The notes under the pieces: generated by a model
The model's database searches: none
Told to the model about the DNA's origin: nothing
Seen by the model: only the letters and a program-made list of their open reading frames with translations
Assembly (NCBI GenBank): GCA_032622095.1
Contig: CP136067.1
Location: 194,334,052 to 194,398,051, forward strand
Length of the DNA: 64,000 nt
From: Siphonodentalium dalli
Taxonomy: Eukaryota; Mollusca; Scaphopoda; Gadilida; Siphonodentaliidae
Direction: 5' to 3'
Shown here: piece after piece, positions 39,525-52,375 of the stretch
Layout: every line of letters starts with the position of its first letter
How positions within the stretch are numbered: the first letter of the stretch is position 1
Position numbers and translations under genes: made by a program

Positions 39525-39734
39525 GAAAATTTCCCCCAAAGCGAATTTTAGCGGATTTTGGATATGTTATAAACGAAGGTCTCCTCTTTCCAACGATACC
39601 AAATTTAGCTTGTTAAGAATTTTGTCCGGGTAAGTCCTATATTTCAGCTCCGACAGCCAGACTAATAACTGAAATACTGGTTACAACTCTTACAAATATA
39701 AAGTCGTGAATGAATACGGCACAAACAGTGGGAC

Positions 39735-42700
39735 AGTAAATCCAGTAAACCTAAAAGAAAAAGAATAATCTGGTCACCTGACATTACCATGGCAGTTAAG
39801 GATGCCAAGCATGCCTTTTGGGAATGGAAGAGAGCTGGAAGATCTGATAATAATAATCACCTATGCACTAACCTCAAGTTGAAGAAATAACAACTATGCA
39901 GCCCCAAAAGGAGACACCACGCCCGTGTTATATCAAATAAGCTAATGGAATTAAGGGACACATACGTCAAAGCCTTATATCGCATTATAAGACTCAAAGG
40001 TGACCCTATAAAGCCAGTGGTACAACCCTCCCGAATGTCAAGGGCGAATTCCTCAAAACTAATGAAGATATAACTGACGGTTGGGCCTCCTACCTCGAAC
40101 GGCTATCAACGCCACTTGAATCAAGCAACTTTAACGAACCTTACAAACAATTTGTGTAAACAAACATAGAATACCTAACACAGACCCTGGAAAATCGGGA
40201 AAGCATTCACGCAACAAACCCAGACGAGTCATTGCAATGTATCAAATCCTTCAAATCCGACAAAGCTCCAGATGAAGATGGCATCACCATGGAACACTTG
40301 AAGTTTGGAGGAGAAGACTTAATATATCATACCTCTGCAACATCATCAACAGAATCTTTCAAGAAGCCAGGATTCCAGACTGCGTGAAGGGCGGATCAGT
40401 ATGTCCTATATATATAGAAATGTGGCAAACACATACGTCAAAGCCTTATATCGCATTATAAGACTCAAAAGTGACCCTATAAAGCCAGTGGTACAACCCT
40501 CCCGAATGTCAAGGGCGAAGTCCTCAAAACTAATGAAGATATAACTGACGGTTGGGCCTCCTACCTCAAAGGGCTATCAACGCCACTTGAATCAAGCAAC
40601 TTTAACGAACCTTACAAACAATTTGTGTAAACAAACATAGAATACCTAACACAGACCCTGGAAAATCGGGAAAGCATTCACGCAACAAACCCAGACGAGT
40701 CATTGCAATGTATCAAATCCTTCAAATCCGACAAAGCTCCAGATGAAGATGGCATCACCATGGAACACTTGAAGTTTGGAGGAGAAGACTTAATATTTCA
40801 TACCTCTGCAACATCATCAACAGAATCTTTCAAGAAGCCAGGATTCCAGACTGCGTGAAGGGCGGATCAGTATGTCCTATATATATAGAAATGTGGCAAA
40901 CCAAAAGACGACCCAAATTCATACAGGAAAATAACGATAACTAACACAATTGGAACGACCGTCGAGAAACTTCACCTACTGAGAAACAACAATGCAGTAA
41001 CACTACAATCACCCCCCAGGAAGGATTTACCGAGGGGGAATCACCGACCACTGCAGCTCATAATAACTGAGCTAGCAAAGGAGCAGAAGAAGCAACTATA
41101 TATAGCGTTTATGGATGCTAAAAAAGCCTTCGATGTTGTCTGGCACACCAGTCTTCCAAGAGAACTCTATAAAGTAGGACTATCCGGAGACAACTGGCTC
41201 CTCTTTAAGGACTGGTACACAAACCTATACTTCACTGTGAACTGGAATGGAATGAAATCACAATTTATGGAACGCCAAGTTGTCCGACAAGAGGGCGTAT
41301 GGTCACCGTCTGCCTATAAGGTATTTGTTAATGGTCTGCTGACCCAATACGACGAAAACAGTCTTGGGTCGCGAATTGGTTCTGTCTTCTGCGGTACACC
41401 TACTTTTTTGCTGATGCTGTTACCTCGTCTCACATGACCCAACCGAACCACAAGTCAAGCTTAGCATCCTAATGGACTATGCCAACCGTCTACGATACCT
41501 CACCAGCGAGCAGAAATCGTGTATCCTGTCCATCAGCAGAAGGGTCCCTGGGCATACTTGGACTTTGAGCAACCACCGAATGCAGACTGTGTCCAAAGCT
41601 ACACACCTCGGCATCACACGTGATGGTTCATCTAAGCATGGCACAAGCTTGGTGGCACAAGAACGCACCTCCGCGGCTAGACGATGCTCATATGCCCTCC
41701 TGTGTGTTGGCTTTCATGGCATGAATGGTCTCAATCCAAAAGTCTCGGCACACCTCTTACGCTGCTACATTCTTCCCCGATTACTGTACGGCCTGGACGT
41801 AATAAATCTAAACAAAAAGGATATGCAACAATTGGAAACTTTCTACACACTGCCAAACGCCTACATCTTCAAACGAGAACAGCTAACTGTGCATCTCTGC
41901 TTATGCTGGGTCTTATACCGATAGAAGGATAAATCCATAAAAGGACGCTTAAAACATATGGTATTATCGTCCGTAACGAAGGCTCTGTGGAATGTCAGCT
42001 TGCTGCCAGACAACTTGCGACCAAAGGCGACACATCAAACAGCTGGTTCACACAAGTCACTCGCATTACCGAACTGTGTGACCTGTCATCAACGCATGAT
42101 TTGGTAGCCTTTCCACTCCGAAACATCTCTGGAAGAACATGGTGGACACAGCTATAGAAAAACATTGGTTGGGGAGCCTTAAACGGGAAGCCATGGATAA
42201 ATCGACCACTATCGCAATTGAATCTTCAAGATACTACTCCTGGCCATGTACACCAATTCTGGGAAGCATGCGGATCTGAGCCATTCGCCACGACAATGGG
42301 AGCACATAAAATAAAATGTCACATATATTTTACAAAGACATAAAGGAAAATTTGAATCTGCTACTACCGACACCTGTCAACTCTGCAACAAAGAACCAGA
42401 GGAGATGCCTCACTTCATTGTAATCTGTGAAAGTCTCCATGCTGTAAGAAGCCGCTTCATAACAGCCATAAAAGAAACTTTGAACCAAACTGGACTGAAC
42501 CCCAATATACAAAACCACTACCTTTTGAAACTGCTACTTGACTGCTCATCATTCGATATCCCAAAGTACTGCATGCTGAAAATTGAATCCACCACCAGAG
42601 GCATGTGTTACCAACTTCACCACGCTCGTCTCCGCATCCAATAAGACTGGTCTGAAAGCTCCGCCAGTGGACCCTGGTTGACAGTGGCAGCCACAAGTTA

Positions 42701-42850
42701 GACTCGACACTACCTATATAGACAATTATACTTATTGTAGCCTGTCGAATATATATACCCATATCAAACCTAGACGTGATTACGTCCGCCCATATGGACG
42801 GTTCTCCCGATACAGGAGGAATGTACAGAGAAGGTAAAGGTAAAGATACC
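39735..42850 (+). pseudogene. Degenerate LINE (endonuclease lost; RT and C-terminal knuckle)
   Basis: Order of remnants: linker with AVKDAKHAFWEWKRAG (39790-39838); RT fingers with SDKAPDEDGITMEHLKFGG (40255-40315, and again in the duplicate); a GKPKDDPNSYRKITITNTIG block (40894-40952); RT palm IAFMDAKKAFDVVWH (41104-41148) with the first catalytic Asp; the catalytic (Y/F)ADD region near 41405-41425 is frameshifted; C-terminal part in several frames, then CQLCNKEPEEMPHFIVIC (about 42369-42422), the LINE zinc knuckle. Stop near 42700, tail with gaaggtaaaggtaaaga near 42830. Full of stops and shifts, 5' truncated. A 471-bp internal tandem duplication is present. Confidence 0.8.
39958..40900 (+). 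repeat. 471-bp tandem duplication within the LINE
   Basis: 39958-40429 and 40429-40900 are almost identical (acacatacgtcaaagcctta to tagaaatgtggcaaa), differing at a handful of positions. It duplicates the RT finger region. Confidence 0.95.
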
Positions 42851-43440
42851 AGGAACACGGGGATGGTGAGCGCAGCATGTTTGTTACATTTTATTATTGT
42901 GAGTTTGCGAAAACTCTCTATTTTGACCTGATGGTTACGAATATATTTAAAGCGCCCTGGCAGTTTCCATCGAAAACATACAGCTTGTCTGATATTACGG
43001 ATTGTGCCTTGAACCTGCTCCACCAAACGGGAATTTACCACTGTTATTGATCGCTTGATTGCCGATCACATCAATGGAACCAGAATTGATGGGATTTTAG
43101 TGATTCGAACTGGCGACGAATTGAAGTTCGCAACGATGCGCACAGATCTGGAATGAGTTCTCCATCATCTAATGTTTCACGCAGCGCAGAGCCACAATCA
43201 GCGCGTGATTGACGAGTTTAATCCAACGCCGCGGAAATCTCAACGAGGAATCTTCATTTGTCAGCTTCTAAACTGTCAAGCCTTTCTTCCCTTGCAGTTC
43301 GGTGTGAGACGGGACAATCTGAGTTGTCAGTAACTTGTCGAGAGCTTCCGATTTCCTATTCCATATATTTCCATGACGGCGGGGACACCGATAGCACATA
43401 TTGGTTAGTGCATACAGTTCTCCCAGTGTAGACTTCAGTC
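42851..43440. other. Unassigned stretch after the LINE
   Basis: Locally less AT-rich with several CG dinucleotides; no open frame over 70 codons with a recognisable family. Contains atcaatggaaccagaattga. I see no feature here. Confidence 0.3.
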
Positions 43441-43489
43441 ATAGTTAAAGATATATTGTGTGCTTAATTATTTCAATGAACGAAACCGA

Positions 43490-43960
43490 TGATATTTCTG
43501 GTAACGGTTGCTAGGGACATACCAGACATCGAAAAATGCACACATGACTGATAGTATGGTAGATATAACAAACTAAACTACGTCATGTAACATTTTTATA
43601 TTGAAAACAATTATTATGATTGTTGTTAGTGTGAACATGACAGTAAAGTTGCCGCATTCGTTACCTAACGGGTGGTGTAATGGTTGCTATGGACATATCC
43701 ACCTTTGAAAACATACCATATGTATGAGTTTCTGGTAATTTAACTGATATAACTGTTTCATAATATGGTATGAGTTTCGGGAAATTTACATTATATAATT
43801 GTTTCATAATATGCCATATTATGCTTATATTGACAATAATGCATAACTAAAAGTTGTTGTGTTGTGTACTGATGTATTCTCGTGTGATTCTCGTGTGACA
43901 AATTGGTATTGAGGTTTCGTTGTTGCTAGGTAACCACCTACCATTGACAAATCTTCTTAA
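43490..43960. repeat. Degenerate ~190-bp repeat block, left
   Basis: Units contain ggttgctagggacata / ggttgctatggacata / tgttgctaggtaacc followed by taacaaactaaactac-type and acaattattatgattgt-type sequence. The complement of this block is at 49735-50250. Confidence 0.55.
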
Positions 43961-45090
43961 ACTGACAGACTATTCAGTTAGTTTTATCAGAATCACATAG
44001 CTGTGTGGAGTTTATTATTGTTTCTTCCATCATTCGATTGTTGGAATACATTTTAATGAGGCATGTAAAAAATATTGACCCACATTTATGTCGATACCAC
44101 CTGAACCCCCCCCCCCCCCATGGAATCGGACATTCGCACTACATTTGACAATGGCATCCATGCAGAACACTCTATCACGGTAGCATCCGAATACTAGTTG
44201 CAATACGGTAGGAACTAACTGTGTTTCCTTCCTATCCATGCCATAACTACATATATGTCACTACATGGTCATGAGTCATTTACAAGTCTATAGGAGCTCG
44301 TACATGAGCGTGGCTTATATATTTCAGATTGAGATACCATGAACTACCCGTTGGAACCGGTGACCATTTCCCATTTACATGGGCAGCCATGTGCCCATTA
44401 CCAACCGATAGTTACTAAGGAACTGCATCCAATGACGTGTCTTAACTACTGTGTCCATGCCATAGAAAGGGGCCTGGACCGATAATATACTATTTAGGGC
44501 TGGTTCTATTGATTTTCTGTATAGACGTGGGTACATTTCATGCGTTCATTTCGCCCAATTTGGGCGGTTCTCTAGTGGTGGTTAATTGTGCAACGTGTGT
44601 GCCAAGGAAAACCAGACGCAGCATTTGTGTAAATGTTAGCCCAAACTACATTTCGGCTACATTTGAAGTAACGACAGTTTTGTTATGTGGAGGACTTATG
44701 TAAATGTTAGCCCAAACTACATTTCCAAGTAACGATGGTTTTGTTGTTTATTTTGAGGAATAATACCAGATGAATTCAGCCCAAATATGTTAACAGTTTT
44801 CGTGTAAAACATTTGCAGTAGGTTAGCGTTATTTGGTATGTGTGGATGTCCTTTAACATGGCGAAAATAGACTACTGCGCTTGAACGAGCATGTGAATTT
44901 GTCGTTTTTAATGTATAGCAACTTAATAATCAAAATCAATGTCAAATACAGTCGCTCTATTTACGATATTAATTGCTGAACTTTCTAAATTAAACTACGC
45001 GTAAACGGGTAACTACTGTAAATTATAGAAGGTGTCGGAATCGGCCTAATCGCCCAGGGCCAACTCGCTCCAGTCGACGTGTGCCAATTC
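43961..45090. other. Unassigned stretch
   Basis: Poly-C run at about 44107-44118. A short direct repeat, gtaaatgttagcccaaacta + catttc, occurs at 44629 and 44701. No gene recognised. Confidence 0.45.
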
Positions 45091-45094
45091 GGTA

Positions 45095-45545
45095 CACACT
45101 ATAAAATGTATCCGAGGCCGAGGCCGGCTCGAAATAAAAGTTGTATACGGGTGTTATAGCGTTTGGTCCGTTGTTTCTGAATGAATATTATTGAAATTTG
45201 GTGTATATGTCCGGGCTGGGACATGGAATACAACAACGTTTGAATTGTTTTTAAATTTACAAATTTGTTGATTTTATTCAATTGTTTTCGTTCTGAAACA
45301 CACTATAAAGTGTATGCGACCGGCTCCAAAATAAAAGGCGTGAGCGGACTTGATGTCGCATTATCTTCTTTGTTTATAAATGGACAAGACTGAAATTTAG
45401 TACATATGTCCGGGTTATGACATGGACAACATTAACGTTTGAATTGTTCTTAAATTCACAAATTTGTTGATTTTATTAAACTTTTCGTTCTTTCATTCTA
45501 TAAAGTGTAAACGGTCGGCCCAATTTAAAAGGTTAAGCGGATTAT
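45095..45545. repeat. ~203-bp tandem repeat, 2.2 copies
   Basis: Units begin acacactataaaatgtat (45095), acacactataaagtgtat (45297) and cattctataaagtgtaaa (45497), with shared acgtttgaattgtt and acaaatttgttgatttta. Considerably diverged. Confidence 0.7.
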
Positions 45546-45666
45546 GTGCTTAGTGTTATAGGTAATCGGATTAACTAATTGGCGACTCTAAACTATTGTG
45601 TTTTGGGGTATTTGAGCTTTTTTGTGAAATAATAATTTAGGACGTGAATACATTTATTTTAAATAT

Positions 45667-46005
45667 TAACTTTATTTAATGATAATACACACATAAAATA
45701 TAATAACGAACATGAGACATACATGATTTATAAACTGTTAACAAAAGATATCAAATTCAATACATGACAAAGGTGACTCAGTGAAGTTTATAAAGTGAAC
45801 ATAAAAACATTAAGGTAAAAATCTTTTTAAGGAATGTAACTTGATTTAATGATAATAAACACATAAATTAAAATAACAAACATGAGACATACATGATTTA
45901 TAAACTGTTAACAAAAGATATCAAATTCAATACATGACAAAGATGACTCAGTGAAGTTTATAAAGTGAACATAAAAATATTAAGGTAAGAATCTTTTTAA
46001 GCATT
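45667..46005. repeat. 171-bp tandem duplication
   Basis: 45667-45832 and 45838-46003 are nearly identical, sharing aacatgagacatacatgatt and gatatcaaattcaatacatg. Confidence 0.9.
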
Positions 46006-46009
46006 ACTA

Positions 46010-47400
46010 AACCCTTTAGCACAGACCACAGTCCACTTCACTCATCCGATCATCACCAAACTTCATATTTATCTTGATATTGATCTATCAGATGAGAGCT
46101 ATCAAATATTTTTTGAATTTCATAGGAAAAAATGGTCGCCAGCGGCCATATTGCATTTACGTTATATGTTATCGCGTCATGTCGATATATAGTATTACTT
46201 AGAAATTTCACCTTTCCAGATTCATAATTGCTCCATTGACTGTAACAGATGAAATTATCCCCCTCTTCGGATAGAGTGTCACTGAAACTTTATTTTGTCA
46301 GACTGTCTGAATAGTCACTGATTATATGTGGCAATAATTTGTAATAAGATGTAGCACTATTTTATTTTATATTTACATGTAGTGCTGTTTTTATACAACA
46401 CTTCTACCCTCCCCCTAGATCATCATGTGATCGACCATACATCGCGTGTGAGGACCTGGTTGAATTAAGGGGGGGGGGGGGGTTATGGATCACTTCTGTC
46501 CTCAAGCTAGATTATACTTATGCCATGTAATGGCATGTGTCTAACGTGGAGGGGTATATATGCCTGAGACCCCACCACTCTTCAATTCACACCAAGTTCT
46601 CAGATGTCATGTTCGGATATTAGAACCCATAGCCATGATATATGGTTTATTTTGTGTATACTAGTAATATAGTTATTTTCAGTACCTTTATATACCAGTA
46701 CTGTGTATAACAGTGCATATAAATGAATCCATGTGTACATGTATATTGATTCAACGGATTCAGTGGTTTTGTCCATCAGTCTATCAAATTTGCGGGGAAA
46801 ACATGTCCACCAGCAATACACCCTGCTAAATTTCAAATTTTAATCAATTGGCGCACCCTGCAGCCAGCTTTTATTGGAGAACTTTTTCTCATGTGGATAT
46901 TTTGGGTCACTACTAGATGTGAGCCATATTTTGTTATCAGACTTTCCTTGTGAAAACATCACTGCCAGCGGTGATCTTGAATTTTACTATTTTTATGGCT
47001 AAATAATTTGGTTGATCCTACAGACGACATCCCTTGTCCGATCGTCATCAAATTCCACAATGATCTTCTGGGTAACCAGGGTGAGAGTAATCTAATTTTT
47101 CCAAATTTCGTTAAAAAACATGACCACAGGCAGCAATTTGGTATCTTACTCTTTGCATGACTGAATTGTTTAGCAACTGTACAGACATATCCCTCATCTG
47201 ATAGTCACCAAACTTCATATTGATCTTCGGGGTGACAACTAGATGGGAGCTATCGAATGCTTTGAATTTTTTTGGAAAACATTGTCGCCAGCAGTCATCT
47301 TCTATTTTGGTTTTTATATACATGCATATCTCTTTCATGCGGATAGCCAGTATTACGTAGGTACTTCAACTTTCCGCATTCCTGTCATCATTTGAAATAT
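46010..47400. repeat. Dispersed 'atcaccaaacttcatat' repeat, several degenerate units
   Basis: Units at about 46025-46160, 46940-47100 and 47160-47310 share ctgatagtcaccaaacttca, gggagctatc and a gccagcggccat-like end. 46310-46900 between them holds a poly-G run (46470-46482) and nothing else recognised. Confidence 0.55.
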
Positions 47401-47554
47401 AAAAAATTACCTGATACATGCACCCTTCAAAATTTGTTTCGTCGTATCTATTTTAATGACCCGTATGGTAATATTAATGATATAGATATATCTGTCAAAC
47501 ATTTCTTTGTACAATATACAGGTATTTAGTTTGTAACTAAATCTAGAAATATAT

Positions 47555-48225
47555 AATACTAGCTGGTGGACCCGACTTCGTCCGGGATGTTCCCCTTTGA
47601 TTTTCTGAGAATTAGGTATCAAATTTCGTTGAAATCCTTCCGTTTTACCAGATTTGACCTTGAATTGATCTTTTTGAATGTCAAAAGTCAGGTCGGTGTC
47701 AAGATTTGACCCGTCCAAAATACTCCCTGGAAATAATTGCCCCTAGGTATCAAATTTCGTCAAATCTGTCCGGCAGTTTTCCCGGCCATAGCTAACAGAC
47801 AAACAGACAGACAAAGTCCCAAAATATATATTAGACTAGCTGATGTACCCGACTTCGTTCGGGCTATTTAGGGATTTCTTTGTGATCGCTTCCATCTGGA
47901 CAGTACCCAGTATATACAGCGTCTGGGCAAACTATTGTTCATTTGGTCCAGAAACATGCCTATATCAGCACGCTCGAGGACATGGTCCCACGTGAAGTTG
48001 GACCCGTCCATATTGCTCCCGGGATCGAAGTAGTCCTACACACAAGATTTTAGTCGGATCGGTCAAGGTCCAGAAACATGCCTATGAGCGAGGTCAAGTT
48101 GACACGTTAAATACCAAATCCGAGTCGGATCGGTCGAGCAGTGTTAGAGTCTATAACACATACATACATGCATTCATACATACATACATACAGACAGATA
48201 TTCCAAAATGTATAATCGATAGCTA
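47555..48225. repeat. Two retroposon-like units with 'cccgacttcgt(c/t)cggg'
   Basis: Units start agctggtggacccgacttcg (47560) and agctgatgtacccgacttcg (47836), run through 'gtcaaaatctgtccggcagt'-type sequence and end in acagacagacaaag or catacatacatac tails. This form resembles the 3' ends of RTE-type LINEs or their SINEs. A divergent start is at 29368. Confidence 0.5.
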
Positions 48226-48269
48226 CAACAATTCTATGGTAGATAGTTCACGGGCGACCTGATGCATGC

Positions 48270-49680
48270 ATCTTAGTTTTCTTGTAACTATAGGCACCTG
48301 TGTATTTGCACTACATGTGGTGTTCATATGGCTCCATGGCGTATGTGTGGCTGTGGTTATAACCTAGATAGTCAGGTACCATGTACATTCATGGGATGGG
48401 TTCATGTCTTACATATAAATGTCTGGTAATAAGGTCATAACTGTTGGATAAGGTCATAACTAAATCAGCCTGGATACATGGGCTGTCCATAGTGGCCCGT
48501 CTCAATGTCCTACCCATATGAGCCTGGGTCCATAGCCAAGCTATGGTGGTGCACACGGTCAATCGATAGGGACCTCCATCCTATAGGGGCATTGGTAGAA
48601 TGGCTGAAAACGGACGTACGTATATGGTATGCATATAGAGACGTGGATCCATGCACAGGCATTTTGGTCCATGACTTACCTGTAGGGCATGGGGTCCATG
48701 TGTCTACTATATATGTGGATCAGTCCATTGCCTACCAGCATATATGTGAATCTATGAAATGACTAATGACGCCGGTTCCGTAGTTTTTATTTAGGGACCT
48801 GTGTCCATGTCCTACATATAGGCACCTGTATCCAATGCATACATCATTATAGTCACCTGTGTATTAGCACTATTTAAACTTGCCCGGGTCTTTGGTGTAG
48901 ATATATCACGTATAAGGGGTGGGTCCATATCCTACATATAGACATACACATGCTTATGCCTGGGTACAATGCTAGATGACATACATATATCGGCCTTGGT
49001 CCATGGTCTACACGTGTGGGCATGTGTCCATGACCAACCTACAGTGCCATATGTGTATGGGCTATTTATAAGCCCCCCCCCCCCCCCATCCTTAACTTTC
49101 GTATCTGTGGCATCGGTCCAATATCTATATATAGGTTGGTCTGTCATTCATGAATCCTGAATCCATGGTGTACTAATGTATTGTGCATCGGACTTGGTCT
49201 ATGGTCTCTTAGTACATGGTCCATCGGTGGGCACTTGGGTATTTGCACCATGTAACAGTGTCATGGTCATCTATATCATACATGTATAATGGGCTGGGTC
49301 CATCGCCATAGAGTATATTGTTGTATTTCTATAACACGGCATCGCTCCATTGCGGCCTCGGTGACCAGCTATAACCAGCCTAGCATCGCGGTTAAATGGT
49401 GTATGCCAATATATAATGGCTTATATGAAGCGGTCTGGTTCATGGACTATACATATCCTACGTCCATAGTATATATGTATGGACATGAATCTTGTGACTA
49501 TATATGTGCCTGGGTCCTAACCTAACTGTTGTAGGCTAGACCAATGGCTAACATATTGGTAGCTGACCCTATGTTCTTCACATATAGTAGAGTGGGTCCG
49601 TGACTTACATTATACAACTAGCTGTGTGGGTCTATGGCTTATATCACTATTATGGTCATGCCTCATATTAAATATAAGCA
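48270..49680. repeat. Degenerate minisatellite, 'gggtccatggcctacatata' units
   Basis: Recurrent phrases ctgggtccat, gtccatgtcctacatatagg and cctgtgtccatg at irregular spacing throughout. Also a poly-C run at 49073-49088. Open frames here are by-products. Confidence 0.55.
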
Positions 49681-49734
49681 ACAAATTTTCAACTCTCACT
49701 TTGAATTACCGATATCTGAACTGATGGAGCATAA

Positions 49735-50250
49735 CGGATAATTGTACCCATATGAACACTAAATTTATAGCACATTCTGGTTAGACTCACACTAACAACA
49801 TTTATAATTGTTTTCACCATAACAACGTTAATACTACCATAATATCAGTCATATGTGCATTTTTGTATTTCGGGTATGACCCTGGCAACAGTTACCACTC
49901 ATATAAGTAAGAATTATATGGTATTTTTTTCAGCCAGCTCAACACTAACACCAACTATTCTAATTGTTTTCAACATAAAAGTGCTATTAGGTGTAGTTTA
50001 GTTTGTTAAAGCTACCATAATATCAGTCATATGTGCATTTTTAGATTGTGTGTGTGTCCCTAGCAACCGTCACCCCCTTGTAAGTAAGAAATATGGTAAT
50101 TTGTCAGTCAGGTCAAAACTGACAACAATTATTTTCACCATAAAAATGCTACAGGGCGTAGTTTAGTTTGTTAGAACACATATAATATCAGTCATATGCA
50201 TTAATCCGATGCCGGGTAGTTGCCTAGCAACTGTTGCTAAGAAGAGCCTG
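49735..50250. repeat. Degenerate ~190-bp repeat block, right, inverse
   Basis: Three units of ccctggcaacagttacca / ccctagcaaccgtcaccc / ttgcctagcaactgttgc with accataatatcagtcatatg between. Inverse of 43490-43960. Confidence 0.55.
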
Positions 50251-50999
50251 TCGCAAATGTCGCCACATGTGAAAATGAGCAGTAGCGTATAAGGAACATA
50301 TGTGCCAAGTGTCATGCTTTTATCACCCTTTTCACAGTTGGTATGTTTTCTACAACAAGCACTTGGACTAGCGGAAGAGCAAAATGTGACGAGAGCCAGT
50401 TTAGGGGGTAGGGTTATGTTTTTACAAGTATTGACCACTTATCATATGTAAAGTTGCTAATCCCGCATATTATATTGCAGGAGTGATGTATGTGCAGTTT
50501 TTAAAATAAATTGCTTGCGCCTTCGTAATGAATAGCCCGAGAAATTTGACATCGAATAAGACAGTTTGTCTGAAAAAATCGTCATTTTTTGGGGTCATTA
50601 TGTTATTTTATATCCATATCTGCGAAATTCATTCAAATCCCCCCGTTGAATTTGTATCTCTGGTTCGAGAATTTTGTATTGAACAATATTGAGTACATTT
50701 GGTATATCTTTCGGCTGAAAAATTGTTATATCATCCCATTATTCCTATGATTGTGAAAAATTAAAAAAAAACAATTTATGGAAAAACTGGTTAACTCCGA
50801 AATCTCAACTCCGATTTTAGGGGACTTTTCGTGACGCATCCGCGATGTTATGGCCTAAATAATTTTAAAAAATCAGCTTTCCCCTATTTATTTCCTTACT
50901 TTTCCCCCTTCACGCCTAATGTGCCTGGACTATGGACCGTTAATTCCGCGGAAAGAATATGACATTCAACAATTTCAACTACATTAAATATTACCAAAA
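50251..50999. other. Unassigned stretch
   Basis: No gene, hairpin or clear repeat unit recognised. Confidence 0.3.
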
Positions 51000-51262
51000 C
51001 TTCCAATATACCATTTCAGAAAATTCGACGTATATATGATCGAAACCCTCACAAATGTCAATATTTACTCCTTAATTCTGGACGAATTTTTGTTGATAAA
51101 CGAACGAGAATTATTCTTCCAAATAGAGTCGCTGCATATAATTCATATATAAGAATGACGTTGCCTGATGCTATAAGTTAGTTTAAATTTTATGAAAATA
51201 ACTACTTTATTCTGTGTTCTCACCCGTTCTCCCTAGCGGAGTGTTCCACATCACTTTAAAGG
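51000..51262. repeat. Dispersed repeat (family E), divergent copy
   Basis: Ends gagtgttccacatcacttta and shares internal tgataaacgaacga and atatataagaatg stretches with 11233-11608. The left end is not clear. Confidence 0.5.
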
Positions 51263-51545
51263 CCCAATTAATTTTCGAGTAACCGATAATTTTTTTATAG
51301 TGACTTGATAGACGGTTTTAATAACAATCTATGCCATAAAATATGATTAAAATACTATAATTCATCACCATTTGAAACATCGGTGTCTCAGAAGATGCCC
51401 ATAGAGAAATAGAAAACAGCTTCCCCCCGTTTTGACTCACAGAATGCTACATAATTCAAACAAAAGATATATTTTCAATGAAAGGGGAATAACTCTATCT
51501 TTAAGATATAGTGTTATTCCCCTCCATTGAAAATATTACACTTTT
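51263..51545. repeat. Dispersed repeat (family J), copy 2, inverse
   Basis: Inverse of 2785-3066. Includes a local hairpin, attccccttt against aaaggggaat type sequence around 51470-51530. Confidence 0.55.
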
Positions 51546-51844
51546 TACTACAATCTAAATGACAAAAACACGTCGGTAACTCAACAAAAACAACATGTTC
51601 ACAGTTTATTGCACCGGATAAGTGAATAATACAATGCTTTGGAGCTTCCTCTTTCAAATGGTATATAACAATGGCATATATTTTATATATGTGATCTGGG
51701 GGTTCGAATTGAGTGGGCCTTTAATGGATATATACATTCAAATCAAGAGCATCGCTAGGGCGTGGAAAAATACGCCCGTTAGCCATTTCGAATTGTACTA
51801 CCGCAACATACAATAACAATATGAGCTTACAAAGAATATATATG

Positions 51845-52375
51845 CCCCGAATTTCAACTCCAAAATTCGGTCAAATTCTAAGTCGAAAAGGACCGTAACT
51901 CATATGAAAATAATCTACAGAACCATATTCGAACATGGCCTGTATTTTTAGCTGGGAAACACATATACCAACTTTGGTTGAGAACAAATAATGCATGGAG
52001 TTATCGGTCGGAAACCAAAAATATTATAACCTCTCGCCTGCTATATACGTCCGTACTAAGTACGGACCTAATTAAGCACACTAACAATCGGCTATTATCC
52101 ATAACTGGAAATCAGAAATTGGTGTATCGGAACAACTGTATCTCGAAGTTTCAAACAGCGTATGATGTCCCACGAATGTGAATGATAATAGCCTTTCAAC
52201 TGCGTCAGTATTAAGGTTTTCGTGATATTCCTGTTATATTTTCAACTGTAAAATGGCCATAACGTCATCGGCCCAGCGCACGACGCCATTAACGTCATTA
52301 GCAGTGAAAATGTTAACGGGTAGACAGACTGACGGACAGACTGACTACATAATACGACCGTTTTTTTTACAAATG
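51845..52375. repeat. Dispersed 'ttctaagtcgaaaa' repeat, inverse orientation
   Basis: Contains ggtcaaattctaagtcgaaa + aggaccgtaactc, the complement of the core seen at 27600-27840, and ends in agacagactgacggacagac. Same broad group as 3203-3935 and 27451-28022. Confidence 0.5.

Larger units (their letters stand above)
31822..39664 (-). mobile_element. Large broken DNA transposon, Academ-like, with inverted ends
   Basis: The left end (31822-31962: tagtctggctgttgaag..., cttaacaagctgaatttggt, acatatccaaaatccgctt) matches the complement of the right end (39525-39664) through the same three landmarks in the same order, about 75 percent alike by eye. Both sides are followed by ATA, a possible 3-bp target duplication. 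Between them on the minus strand lies a decayed gene of about 1,560 codons with a FEN1/XPG-like nuclease region. XPG-type nuclease plus 3-4-bp targets is the description I recall for the Academ superfamily. Broken by a LINE insertion, an internal duplication, stops and frameshifts. It could also be two separate solo ends, but the shared orientation and enclosed gene favour one element. Confidence 0.6.

Noticed and set aside
42457-43041. 194-codon minus-strand open frame over the LINE tail
   Set aside because: It is antisense to the LINE C-terminal knuckle, which is convincing on the + strand.
49289-49525. 78-codon open frame
   Set aside because: Lies in a degenerate minisatellite and has no homology signal.
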